The translations under genes were made by a program, and so were the position numbers. Shown here piece by piece: positions 1 through 6,962 of a stretch of 34,695 bases of DNA (the first letter of the stretch is position 1; the number at the start of each line of letters is the position of its first letter). Where the stretch lies: assembly GCF_006540005.1 (NCBI RefSeq), contig NZ_BJOC01000037.1:1-34695 (forward strand), written 5' to 3'. The DNA is from Halomonas halmophila. GTDB lineage: Bacteria; Pseudomonadota; Gammaproteobacteria; Pseudomonadales; Halomonadaceae. The notes beneath the pieces were generated by a model. The model ran no database searches. It saw nothing but the letters and a program-made list of their open reading frames with translations, and was not told where the DNA came from.

Positions 1-61
1 CCGGCGGCGCCGTCTCGGCCTCGGCCGCCGCTTCCTCCGGGGAACGAGAGTCTCGAGTCAT
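1..61 (-). CDS. N-terminal fragment, probable TRAP transporter small permease (DctQ-like), cut by window edge
   Basis: An ATG at 61-59 on the minus strand is preceded by a GAGGAA ribosome binding site and opens a frame that runs off the left edge. About 20 residues are visible (MTRDSRSPEEAAAEAET...), a hydrophilic start with no recognisable domain. It lies about 90 bases downstream of the TRAP substrate-binding gene in the same direction. TRAP operons commonly place the small membrane subunit there, so the identity is inferred from position only. The short gap between the two genes holds an inverted repeat (GGCGCG ... CGCGCC) that could modulate expression between the abundant binding protein and the membrane subunits. 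Confidence 0.4.
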   Translation of the reverse strand, partial: MTRDSRSPEEAAAEAETAPP

Positions 62-148
62 GGGAGTTCCTCAAAGACAAGGCGCGCCTCGCAGGACGCG
101 CCGCGTCGAATCATGTCACCGGGCCGCGGTACCGCAGCCCGGCATGCT

Positions 149-1168
149 TTACAGCAGGTTGTGGTTTTCCAGATAGCCGACCACGGAATCGTAGTATTTC
201 TGGGTGATCTCGTTCTTTTCCGCCCAGTCGGCCCACTCTTCCTTGGCGATGCTACGGAACTGGGCGCGCTCCTCGGCCGGCAGGTCGATGATCTCGATAT
301 CCGGGTTGTTGCGCGCTTCACGCACGGCTTCCAGGTCGCGGGTCTTGAGCTCGGCGACCATCTCGTAGGCCAGGCTGTCCACCGAGGTTTCGAGGATCGC
401 CTTCAGGTCGGCCGGCAGGCCCTCCCAGATTTCCTTGTTCAGCGAGACCGAGACCATCGGCAGGGAATGGAAGCCCGGATACAGCGGATAAGGCGCGAAC
501 TCGTGCAGTCCCTGAGCCTGGTTGGTGGCAAACACCGTATAGTCGGCGGCGTCGATCACACCCTTTTCCAGCCCGGTGTAGACCTCCGAGCCCGGGAGGT
601 TGACCGGGGTGGCGCCGGCCGCTTCGAAGATGTTGTAGACCATGCCCTCAGGCGCCCGCAGCTTGAGGCCTTTCATGTCCTCGACGGAACGAATCGGCTT
701 GGTCGACGGCAGCGACTCGAGGCCGGTGGCGGCGGCGCCGATCAGGTGCAGGCCATAGGGCTCGACCAGCTCGTTGTACAGCTCCTCGCCACCGGCGTTG
801 TTCATGTAGTCGAGGAAGTCGTAGGGATCACTCCAGGCACCGACCAGATTGCCCATCATGCCGAAGGCCGGGTTCTGTCCGGTGAAGTAGCTGGGGTCGG
901 TCAGATGCCCCTGCAGGATGCCGGACTCCACTGCCTGCAGGGTCTGGTTGGCCTGGACAACCGAGCCCACCGGCAGAATTTCGATGGCGATACGGCCATC
1001 GGACATCTGCTCGACATTCTCGGCCCAGGCTTTCTTCATCTCGAACTGGGGTTCCCCGGCGGTTTCCGAGGTCTGGAAGGTCCACTCGTACTCGGCAGCC
1101 TGGGCATCGATGGCCAGGGCGCCAAGCACGGCAACGGTCAAGGTCTTGAGTGGCATGCGAGACATCAT
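149..1168 (-). CDS. TRAP transporter substrate-binding protein, DctP/TakP family
   Basis: Periplasmic solute receptor of a tripartite ATP-independent transporter, delivering a carboxylate-type substrate to the membrane subunits. Length (339 residues) fits the family. Residues 1-24 form a signal peptide ending near AQA. The mature protein shows the DctP pattern: a WTFQTS first strand, an 'SDGRIAIEILPVGSVV' segment near 55-70, and the 'LKLRAPEGMVYNIFEAAGATPVNL' region near 168-190 that carries the conserved Arg pairing with the substrate carboxylate. It most resembles the keto-acid-binding TakP-like branch, but the substrate cannot be assigned. The start ATG overlaps the TGA of the upstream regulator gene (ATGA), with AAGGAAG as ribosome binding site, so the two are translationally coupled. 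Confidence 0.9.
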   Translation of the reverse strand: MMSRMPLKTLTVAVLGALAIDAQAAEYEWTFQTSETAGEPQFEMKKAWAENVEQMSDGRIAIEILPVGSVVQANQTLQAVESGILQGHLTDPSYFTGQNPAFGMMGNLVGAWSDPYDFLDYMNNAGGEELYNELVEPYGLHLIGAAATGLESLPSTKPIRSVEDMKGLKLRAPEGMVYNIFEAAGATPVNLPGSEVYTGLEKGVIDAADYTVFATNQAQGLHEFAPYPLYPGFHSLPMVSVSLNKEIWEGLPADLKAILETSVDSLAYEMVAELKTRDLEAVREARNNPDIEIIDLPAEERAQFRSIAKEEWADWAEKNEITQKYYDSVVGYLENHNLL

Positions 1169-1962
1169 AAGGCTTCCTTTTCGGTTGTTGTTGACACGGT
1201 GGTCGGGACTTCGATGGATGGAACCCTGGGGATCAAGTCGGCGAGCCCCAGATCCCGGCCGGTGCGTTCCAGCACCGCCAAGGCCGCTTCACTGGCCTGA
1301 TCGGGCTGACGCAGGCGAATCGCCTCCATCACCCGACGATGGCGTTCCATGCTGTCGTTGAGCTCAACGGCGCTGTGGTTGGATCTTTCCACCAGCAGCG
1401 CAATGGCCGGCTTCAGCACATGGCTGATCTGCGCCCAGACCAGGTTGTGCGAGGCCGCGAAAATGGCCTCGTGAAAGGCCACGTCGTAGTCGTCGTGGGA
1501 CACGCCCTGCCAGTGCAGATCCTCGTGTTCCAGGGCACGGATCATGCCCTGATACGCGGACTCGATGGCCAGCAGGTCCGCGGCCGTGGCGCTTTCCGCC
1601 GCCAGGCGCGCCACATAGGGTTCGACGGCGACCCGGAAGGCGAAAATCTCGCGCTGGATACGCGGATTGGGCTGCGCGAACCGTGCCATCCAGCCACTGA
1701 CTCGCGGGTCGAGCAGGTGCCATTCCTGAAGCGCCCGCACTCGCGAGCCCTGACCGGAAATACGCACCAGCAATCCGGCCGCCACCAGGGTCTGCAGCGC
1801 ACTACGCACGGTGCTGCGACTCACGCCGAAGCGCTTGCAGAGATCGAGCTCCTTGGGCACGAAATCACCTGGTTCGTACTCCCCCGCGAAGATAGCTTCG
1901 GCAAGGGCATCGGCAATCTCCGGCCCAGAGGAGCGTCGTGTGTCAGAAACGGCAGAGGACAT
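1165..1962 (-). CDS. FadR/GntR-family transcriptional regulator with FCD domain
   Basis: DNA-binding repressor or activator that probably controls the TRAP operon it starts. The N-terminal winged helix (about residues 10-75) holds the GntR pattern 'PKELDLCKRFGVSRSTVRSALQTL'. The C-terminal all-helical FCD domain (about 85-240) has Asp/His residues suited to metal and carboxylate-ligand binding (HDDYDVAFHEAIF). I chose the ATG at 1962, giving 265 residues. A longer in-frame start at 2025 exists, but it would place the start codon inside a perfect palindrome that looks like an operator, and the 21 extra residues are not family-like. Its stop overlaps the start of the TRAP binding protein. Autoregulation is a reasonable inference. 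Confidence 0.85.
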   Translation of the reverse strand: MSSAVSDTRRSSGPEIADALAEAIFAGEYEPGDFVPKELDLCKRFGVSRSTVRSALQTLVAAGLLVRISGQGSRVRALQEWHLLDPRVSGWMARFAQPNPRIQREIFAFRVAVEPYVARLAAESATAADLLAIESAYQGMIRALEHEDLHWQGVSHDDYDVAFHEAIFAASHNLVWAQISHVLKPAIALLVERSNHSAVELNDSMERHRRVMEAIRLRQPDQASEAALAVLERTGRDLGLADLIPRVPSIEVPTTVSTTTEKEAL

Positions 1963-2013
1963 GATGTGCCTGTCGCAGTGAAAGAAAAGATTTGTGTCTG
2001 ATCGATGATCGGC

Positions 2014-2026
2014 TATGTCGGACATA
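2014..2026. promoter_or_regulatory. Perfect palindrome, candidate operator of the FadR-type regulator
   Basis: TATGTCGGACATA is a perfect 6-1-6 inverted repeat about 50 bases upstream of the chosen regulator start. Related half-sites ATCGGA follow at 2029 and 2040, and a second inverted repeat, AGACTTTAGTCT, lies at 2057-2068. FadR-family regulators usually bind short palindromes near their own promoters. The assignment is by position and symmetry only. Confidence 0.4.
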
Positions 2027-2190
2027 GGATCGGATAAAATCGGACACAGCGCTTTTAGACTTTAGTCTTTCACTGTCCGGGGCGAGCCGCCGCCTTCCCA
2101 TGAACGCCGCCCGGGTGTAGGGTTCGGTCCCATCACGGGCGCCAGCAAGCAGATCGCGCCAGCCCAGACACCCGACTTGCGCAATAGGCC

Positions 2191-3096
2191 ATGACTCGTC
2201 CCGTAACCGTCGTCTTCGGTGGCACCGGCTTCGTGGGTGCCCAGCTGATCAGAGAACTCGTGGAAAGTGGCCGACCGACCCGGCTGGTCGCTCGGCGGCC
2301 GGAGTGGCCGGCCTGGGTGGAAGAAGGTGACCCGCTGACCTTGTTTACGGCCGACATCCGCGATGCCGACCAGATTACCGAGGCGTTGGCGGGAGCCGAC
2401 GCCGTGGTCAATGCCACCAGCCTCTATGTGGCATCGCGGCAGGTGAGCTTCGAGGATATGCATGTCACGGCCGCCGCCGAGCTGGCGCGGCAGGCGCACC
2501 AGGCAGGTATCGAACGCTTCGTGCAGTTATCGGGGATCGGCACCCGCCTCGACTCGCGCTCGGCTTATGTGCGCGCCCGGGCAAGAGGCGAGTCGGCCGT
2601 ACTCGACGCCATGCCCAAGGCCACGATCGTCAGGCCCAGCGTCATCTTTGGACCTGATGATGCCTTTCTGGCCAACCTGACGGCCTTGACGCGACTGCCG
2701 GTGATTCCGTTGTTCGGTCGCGGCACTCAGCGCCTGCAGCCGGTGCATGTCGTCGATGTGGCCCGCGCCATCGTGACACTGACCGCTCGGCACCGCCCCA
2801 GGCGTTACTTCTTCGAGCTCGGGGGCGCCGATGCGCTCGACTACCGCGAGGTCCTCCAGCTGATCATGCATCACCTGGGGCGCCAGCGCCCCATGGTGCC
2901 GATTCCCTTCGCGGTATGGCATGCCGTGGCACTGGGCCTCGGCATTCTGCCCGCCCCTCCTCTGACGCGCGACCAGGTCATCCTCATGCAAGGCGATAAT
3001 CGGGTAACGGAAGGCGTCGGCACCTTCGAGGATCTGGGCATTCGCCCGCGCGCGCTACGCGATAGCCTGCCGGATTGCCTGCCTCACCCGAGGTAA
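2191..3096 (+). CDS. NAD(P)-binding protein of the complex I NDUFA9-like family (atypical short-chain dehydrogenase)
   Basis: Rossmann-fold protein of 301 residues. The N-terminal nucleotide-binding loop reads VVFGGTGFVGAQL (residues 7-19). The next motifs follow the extended NDUFA9/YbjT-like pattern: an Asp/Arg region (LVARRPEW), 'GADAVVNATSLY', 'RFVQLSGIG', and an 'IVRPSVIFGPDDAFLANL' segment. The Tyr-x-x-x-Lys catalytic pair of classical dehydrogenases is not obvious, which fits a binding or assembly role; in bacteria these proteins have no settled function. No strong ribosome binding site precedes the ATG. The 3' end overlaps the convergent small monooxygenase gene by 13 bases. Confidence 0.8.
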   Translation: MTRPVTVVFGGTGFVGAQLIRELVESGRPTRLVARRPEWPAWVEEGDPLTLFTADIRDADQITEALAGADAVVNATSLYVASRQVSFEDMHVTAAAELARQAHQAGIERFVQLSGIGTRLDSRSAYVRARARGESAVLDAMPKATIVRPSVIFGPDDAFLANLTALTRLPVIPLFGRGTQRLQPVHVVDVARAIVTLTARHRPRRYFFELGGADALDYREVLQLIMHHLGRQRPMVPIPFAVWHAVALGLGILPAPPLTRDQVILMQGDNRVTEGVGTFEDLGIRPRALRDSLPDCLPHPR

Positions 3097-3428
3097 GGCG
3101 ACGCATTTTCCTCGATTCCGCCGCCATACTCCCGCTCGACCCGGGCTATCCGCACGCGATACCGGGCATACCAGGCTTCGCGCCCCAGGCGCTGCGCTTC
3201 ACGATGTTCGGCCTGAGCCTTCCACTGCCGGATGGAGTCGAGATCCAACCAATAGGACACCGTGATGCCGAGGCCTTCGCGGGCCGATTCCACGCCGAGA
3301 AATCCCGGCTGTTCTGCTGCCAGTTGCATCATGCGCTCGGCCATCTCGGCATAGCCGGCCAGGTCGTCGGCATGCAACGAAGAAAAGATGACGGCGTAGT
3401 AAGGGGGAAAGGGAGTGGTGGCCAGCAT
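3084..3428 (-). CDS. Antibiotic biosynthesis monooxygenase (ABM) domain protein
   Basis: Single ABM ferredoxin-like domain of 114 residues. Visible features are 'YYAVIFSSLHADDLAGYAEMAERMMQLAAEQPGFLG', a short acidic strand, then 'ITVSYWLDLDSIRQWKAQAEHREAQRLGREAWYARYRVRI', the usual strand-helix-strand pattern with Trp and His residues lining the cavity. Such proteins are dimers that oxidise or bind small aromatic or reactive carbonyl compounds; the substrate here is unknown. The ATG at 3428 follows GGAGG by 11 bases. It is divergent from the FMN reductase gene, and the intergenic region is largely filled by a short repeat element. Confidence 0.75.
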   Translation of the reverse strand: MLATTPFPPYYAVIFSSLHADDLAGYAEMAERMMQLAAEQPGFLGVESAREGLGITVSYWLDLDSIRQWKAQAEHREAQRLGREAWYARYRVRIARVEREYGGGIEENASPYLG

Positions 3429-3520
3429 GGTCGATCAAACCTCCATCATGGCGAGAGCCGGCTGCTTTCGCTTGTCATTGTCATGGTGAGCCACGAGGAT
3501 TGGGGTGTCGAATCCCCCAA

Positions 3521-3663
3521 GGAAACACTGCTTAAATGCCTTCGCATGCAAATCGCTTCGTTACGCGGTGCTCGAAATCTCGCCTAACTAATTGTTATGT
3601 CTCGCTTTCTGTGCTCCGTGCGCCTTGCGCTTCACTATGCTCGGCGATTTATTCAGCATTTCC
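3521..3663. mobile_element. Short non-coding element with inverted ends, copy A (143 bp)
   Basis: The left end GGAAACACTG and the reverse complement of the right end, GGAAATGCTG, form imperfect 10-base inverted termini. The interior closely matches the element at 22016-22304 in opposite orientation: GCTTAAATGCC, CGCATGC, CTCGCCTAAC, the long block TTGTTATGTCTCGCTTTCTG followed by TGCTCCGTGCGCCTTGCG, then CTTCACTATGCTCG and CGATTTATTCAGC. It lacks the extra hairpins of that copy. The right flank is TAAC and the left flank CA, consistent with a decayed TA duplication. It encodes no transposase, so MITE-like is the best label. It lies in the divergent promoter region of the ABM and FMN reductase genes and ends 25 bases before the latter's start codon. 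Confidence 0.75.
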
Positions 3664-3687
3664 ATAACTTCCATAGAAGGTGAATTC

Positions 3688-4269
3688 ATGGCCACTCCCC
3701 GTATTCTGGTTTTCGCCGGCAGTGCCCGCGAGGCGTCCTACAACAAGCAGCTGGCCCGATTGGCGGCGCAGCGTATCGAGGCTCTGGGCGGCACGCCCAC
3801 CTTCGTCGATCTGCGCGACTATCCCGTCCCGCTCTATGATGGTGACCTGGAAGAACAGCAGGGATTGCCCGACAACGTCGTGGCACTGCGCCAGCTGCTC
3901 GCCGAGCATCAGGGGCTGCTGATTGCCTCACCGGAATACAATGGCTTCGTCACGCCGCTGCTGGTCAATACCATCGACTGGCTGACTCGCCCGCACCAGG
4001 GCGAGAGTGGCCTGGCATTGTTCCAGGACCGCCAGGCGGCCCTGGTAGGCGCTTCCCCCGGTGGCCTGGGTGGACTACGTGCCCTGAATCCGCTGCGTCA
4101 GTTGCTGACCAATATCGGCGTGACTGTCCTGCCGAACCAGCTGGCCGTCGGCGGAGCTGGTGACGCCTTCAATGCCCAGGGGCAGCTCACCGACGACAAA
4201 CAGCGCGACAGCCTCGACGCCATCTGCCAACGGCTGATCACGACACTGGATCGGCTACACGACGAATGA
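3688..4269 (+). CDS. NADPH-dependent FMN reductase family flavoprotein
   Basis: Flavodoxin-like protein of 193 residues that transfers hydride from NAD(P)H to flavin or to quinone or other acceptors. The N-terminal phosphate loop 'GSAREASYNKQLA' (about 11-23) and the signature 'SPEYNGFVTPLLVNTIDWLTRP' (about 79-100) are classic for PF03358, followed by 'ALVGASPGGLGGLRAL'. The ATG at 3688 has AGAAGGTG seven bases upstream. An in-frame upstream start at 3592 lies inside repeat element A and is rejected. An aldo/keto reductase gene follows 143 bases later on the same strand, so a shared role in handling electrophiles or carbonyl stress is possible but not shown. Confidence 0.88.
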   Translation: MATPRILVFAGSAREASYNKQLARLAAQRIEALGGTPTFVDLRDYPVPLYDGDLEEQQGLPDNVVALRQLLAEHQGLLIASPEYNGFVTPLLVNTIDWLTRPHQGESGLALFQDRQAALVGASPGGLGGLRALNPLRQLLTNIGVTVLPNQLAVGGAGDAFNAQGQLTDDKQRDSLDAICQRLITTLDRLHDE

Positions 4270-4300
4270 GGCTCCGCGCAGCCCCGGGGAATGCGTGAGC

Positions 4301-4323
4301 GGTGATACCCTAACGGTATTACC
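4301..4323. promoter_or_regulatory. Inverted repeat upstream of the aldo/keto reductase
   Basis: GGTGATACC-CTAAC-GGTATTACC pairs 8 of 9 bases across a 5-base centre. It has no run of T after it, so it is not a convincing terminator for the FMN reductase. It could be an operator or part of a promoter (AT-rich TATTACCATAACG follows). Confidence 0.3.
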
Positions 4324-4368
4324 ATAACGATCATTCCACCATCCGACGGGTGAGCTCATGATACGGGG

Positions 4369-4388
4369 CGTTCGGTGATCACCGAACG
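4369..4388. promoter_or_regulatory. Perfect 20-base palindrome upstream of the aldo/keto reductase
   Basis: CGTTCGGTGATCACCGAACG is perfectly self-complementary with no spacer and ends 24 bases before the start codon at 4413. A symmetric site of this quality in a leader most likely binds a dimeric regulator. A structural role in the mRNA is the alternative. Confidence 0.45.
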
Positions 4389-4412
4389 TCCTTATACGAA
4401 TGGAGCCCTGTC

Positions 4413-5432
4413 ATGTCCTCACCCGACACACCGCTGGCCCGCCGCACCCTGGGCCAGAACTTGAACGTCTCCGCGCTGGGCTATGGTGCCATGGGCATCA
4501 GTGAATTCTATGGTCCTTCCGACGACACCGCCTCTCGCGCCATGCTTGACGAGGTCGCCAACGCCGGTATCGATTTCATCGATACCGCCGACATGTACGG
4601 GCGCGGTCACAACGAATCCCTGATCGGCGATTTTCTGAACCATCGCCGCCGTTCAGGTAGCCCGCAGGAGACCAAGATCGCCACCAAGTGCGGTATCGAT
4701 CGCGGAGATGCCGACTATGCGCGTCGGGTCAACAATGACCCCGACTACATCCGTGCCTGTTGCGATGCTTCTCTTCAACGCCTCGGCGTGGAACGTATCG
4801 ACCTCTACTACCTGCACCGCGTCGACCCACAGGGTGATATCCGCGCCGCCATGGAGTGTCTCGCAGAGCTGGTCCAGGCCGGCAAGATCGCCCATGTCGG
4901 CCTCTGCGAAGTTTCGGCGAACACATTGGCCAAGGCCCATGCCGTTCACCCGGTCACGGCGCTGCAGACCGAGTATTCGCTGTGGACACGTGATGTCGAG
5001 ACCGAGATCCTGCCCACGGCGCAACGCCTGGGAATCGGCGTCGTGCCCTACTCACCTCTGGGCCGTGGTTTCCTGACGGGGCGCATCACCCAACAGGCGG
5101 ATCTAGCCGAAGACGACTTCCGCCGCCACAACCCGCGCTTTCAGGCCGATAACCTGTCACATAACCTGTCCTTGCTGGATACGGTTCATCGCGTGGCCGA
5201 GCGCCACGAGGCCACGCCGGGCCAGGTGGCACTCGCCTGGCTTTTGACCCGGGACGCGCATATCGTGCCCATCCCCGGCACCCGTCGCTCGACCTACCTG
5301 TACGAGAACCTGGGGGCGCTGGCCTTGAACCTCGAAAAACGTGATCTGGATGATCTCGACACGGCCCTGCCACCGGACGCCGCGCATGGGGAACGTTATA
5401 CTGAAGAAGGCATGAAGGGGGTCAATGCCTAG
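4413..5432 (+). CDS. Aldo/keto reductase
   Basis: NADPH-dependent reductase of carbonyl compounds with a TIM-barrel fold; 339 residues, as usual for the AKR13/YakC-like branch. The catalytic tetrad is visible: Asp57 and Tyr62 in 'FIDTADMYG', Lys92 in 'ATKCG', His135 in 'LYYLHRVD'. Also present are 'GLCEVSANTL', the 'LQTEYSLWTRDVE' strand, 'VPYSPLGRGFLTG', and the cofactor phosphate region 'IVPIPGTRRSTYLYEN' near 288-303. The physiological substrate is unknown. The stop codon TAG uses the TA at 5430-5431 plus the first G of the adjacent repeat element, so the gene ends exactly at the element border. Two palindromic sites lie in the leader. Confidence 0.92.
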   Translation: MSSPDTPLARRTLGQNLNVSALGYGAMGISEFYGPSDDTASRAMLDEVANAGIDFIDTADMYGRGHNESLIGDFLNHRRRSGSPQETKIATKCGIDRGDADYARRVNNDPDYIRACCDASLQRLGVERIDLYYLHRVDPQGDIRAAMECLAELVQAGKIAHVGLCEVSANTLAKAHAVHPVTALQTEYSLWTRDVETEILPTAQRLGIGVVPYSPLGRGFLTGRITQQADLAEDDFRRHNPRFQADNLSHNLSLLDTVHRVAERHEATPGQVALAWLLTRDAHIVPIPGTRRSTYLYENLGALALNLEKRDLDDLDTALPPDAAHGERYTEEGMKGVNA

Positions 5433-5574
5433 GCACTGTCTGAAAAGTCGACGAGCGAAGGTTAGACAAGGCGAAAAGCTGTGAAAATGCGGAGTTTACA
5501 AGGAGTAAATGAGCAATTTGAGCAGATTTTCAACGTCGTATAGCCGAGCACAGGCAGTTTTCAGACATTGCCTA
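5430..5574. mobile_element. Short non-coding inverted-repeat element C between two convergent stop codons (145 bp including TA at each end)
   Basis: The left end TAGGCACTGTCTGAAAA and the reverse complement of the right end, TAGGCAATGTCTGAAAA, match at 16 of 17 bases. The interior (TCGACGAGC, CAAGGCGAAAAGC, a small hairpin TTTAC-AAGGA-GTAAA, then CGTCGTATAGCCGAGCAC) encodes nothing. TA at both borders fits TA-targeted insertion as in the IS630/Tc1 group. The AKR stop TAG is TA plus the element's first base; the LysR stop TAG on the other strand is TA plus the element's last base. Deleting the element and one TA restores GCCTAACG, which still stops both genes. It may also act as a two-way transcription end. 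Confidence 0.75.
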
Positions 5575-6525
5575 ACGCCGCGACAGCCCCGTGCTGCTTC
5601 GGTGAGGGGCCGCCGCGTCGAGCAGCTGCTCAACGAGCTGCAATACCTCGGTACGCGCTTCGTCGGCTCGCCACAACAGTTTGAGTTCAATGCTCAAGCG
5701 CTTTTCGAGGCCGACTGCAAAGGGCCGGTAGGCCACACCGAGACGACTGGCAGCACGCATGCTGGAGGGCAGGAAGGCAACGCCCTCCCCGGCGGCCACC
5801 CGTGCCAGCAGGCTCATGTGCTCCTGCGGCTCGGGGCGCCGCGGCGGCGCATAGCCATGGTCCGCGAAGACCCGCTCGCAGTGATCATGGAAGGTCGGGT
5901 TGTCGTGACGCGGGAACCAGAACAGTCGGCTATCCGCCAACGCCGCGAAAGACACGCGTTCGTGGGCCGTCGCCGGGTGATCGGCGGGCAGTGCGATCAT
6001 CAAAGGATCAAGCGCCAGGACTCGGGAGGCTATCACGTCACCGGGGTCGGCCACTTCGCCCACCAGCGCCAGGTCGAGCGCACCAGTTCGCAAGCGTTCC
6101 AACAGGTCCTTCGAATAGGCCTCTTCGAGGCTAGTGCATTCTGGAAGGCGTGCCGAGGTCAGAGCATCACCCAACCCTGGCACCAGGCTGAAATCTATCA
6201 CACTGGTCAGTCCCAGCCGCACATTGGTACTGGCCATGGGCGCCATACGGCGCAGCCGCACCACTGAGGCATCCAGTGATTCGAGCACTGCTCGGGCATC
6301 GGCTTCGAAGGCTTCGCCCGGCGGCGTCAGGCGCACACCATGAGTATCGCGCTCGAAGAGCCTGACCCTGAGCAGATCTTCCAGTCCGCTGATCTGGCGT
6401 GACAAGGGAGGCTGCGACATGTGCAGACGCTCGGCGGCACGACGGAAACTGAGCTCCTCGGCGACTGCCAGAAAACACTGCAGCTGCCGAGTGGTAGGCC
6501 GGTGTGACAACGCACGGCTTGCCAT
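5572..6525 (-). CDS. LysR-family transcriptional regulator
   Basis: DNA-binding regulator of 317 residues. The N-terminal winged helix-turn-helix (about 11-70) reads 'TTRQLQCFLAVAEELSFRRAAERLHMSQPPLSRQISGLEDLLRVRLFER', canonical for the family. The C-terminal periplasmic-binding-like effector domain (about 98-300) includes 'LDLALVGEV' and 'VAAGEGVAFLPSSM'. The target is unknown: its neighbours are the DCC-family gene upstream and, beyond the repeat element, the convergent aldo/keto reductase. No good ribosome binding site precedes the ATG at 6525, so the start is the likely but not certain choice. Its stop codon is formed at the border of the repeat element. Confidence 0.88.
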   Translation of the reverse strand: MASRALSHRPTTRQLQCFLAVAEELSFRRAAERLHMSQPPLSRQISGLEDLLRVRLFERDTHGVRLTPPGEAFEADARAVLESLDASVVRLRRMAPMASTNVRLGLTSVIDFSLVPGLGDALTSARLPECTSLEEAYSKDLLERLRTGALDLALVGEVADPGDVIASRVLALDPLMIALPADHPATAHERVSFAALADSRLFWFPRHDNPTFHDHCERVFADHGYAPPRRPEPQEHMSLLARVAAGEGVAFLPSSMRAASRLGVAYRPFAVGLEKRLSIELKLLWRADEARTEVLQLVEQLLDAAAPHRSSTGLSRR

Positions 6526-6561
6526 TCAGGGGTCAACACCTCGCAGTTTTCGATGCTCGGC

Positions 6562-6927
6562 TTAGAGCCGCCCTTGCCGGGAGAGCCGCCGCCTGACCCA
6601 GCGGTCATACCACCAGGTCAGCGCCGGCTTGATGACGGGCAGGCTGATCAGCACGGCCAGTGGCCGCATCAGCGGGACTCGGTGCAGCAGCAGGCTATAA
6701 GCCGGCATACCCTGATACAGATGGCCGTTGGCGTCCTCGACATGCAAGGACAACAACGCTTCCTGCACCGTCACGCCGTGCTCATGGAGCACGGATTCAT
6801 GGGCGTTGGCATCCAGCCACTCCACGGAGTTGGCCCGCTGTGCCCAGCGCTCGTAACGCTGGCGTTCACGGCGACACAACGGGCAGGCAGCATCGTAATA
6901 GACCTTCAGCCAGGACGTATCAGCCAC
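6562..6927 (-). CDS. DCC-family thiol-disulfide oxidoreductase-like protein (DUF393)
   Basis: Small protein of 121 residues with the DUF393 signature 'YYDAACPLCRRE' at residues 10-21, giving a Cys15-x-x-Cys18 pair, followed by 'VEWLDANAHE' and a long helix. A hydrophobic stretch near 82-106 (PLMRPLAVLISLPVIKPAL) and a basic C-terminus (WVRRRLSRQGRL) fit the family, which is predicted to be thioredoxin-like. No substrate is established. It is encoded between the LysR gene and the retropepsin-like gene, all on the minus strand, with a 35-base gap to each, so it may be co-transcribed with them. Confidence 0.8.
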   Translation of the reverse strand: MADTSWLKVYYDAACPLCRRERQRYERWAQRANSVEWLDANAHESVLHEHGVTVQEALLSLHVEDANGHLYQGMPAYSLLLHRVPLMRPLAVLISLPVIKPALTWWYDRWVRRRLSRQGRL

Positions 6928-6962
6928 GCCACCTCCGTGCCCGAACCATCAGGCAACGCGGG

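Noticed and set aside
1165..1962. Fatty-acid regulator FadR controlling fadBA
   Set aside because: The domain type is FadR-like, but it is coupled to a TRAP binding protein and lies far from fadBA, which has a PsrA-like box instead.
3592..3687. N-terminal extension of the FMN reductase
   Set aside because: It lies inside repeat element A and lacks a ribosome binding site; the family start and AGAAGGTG point to 3688.
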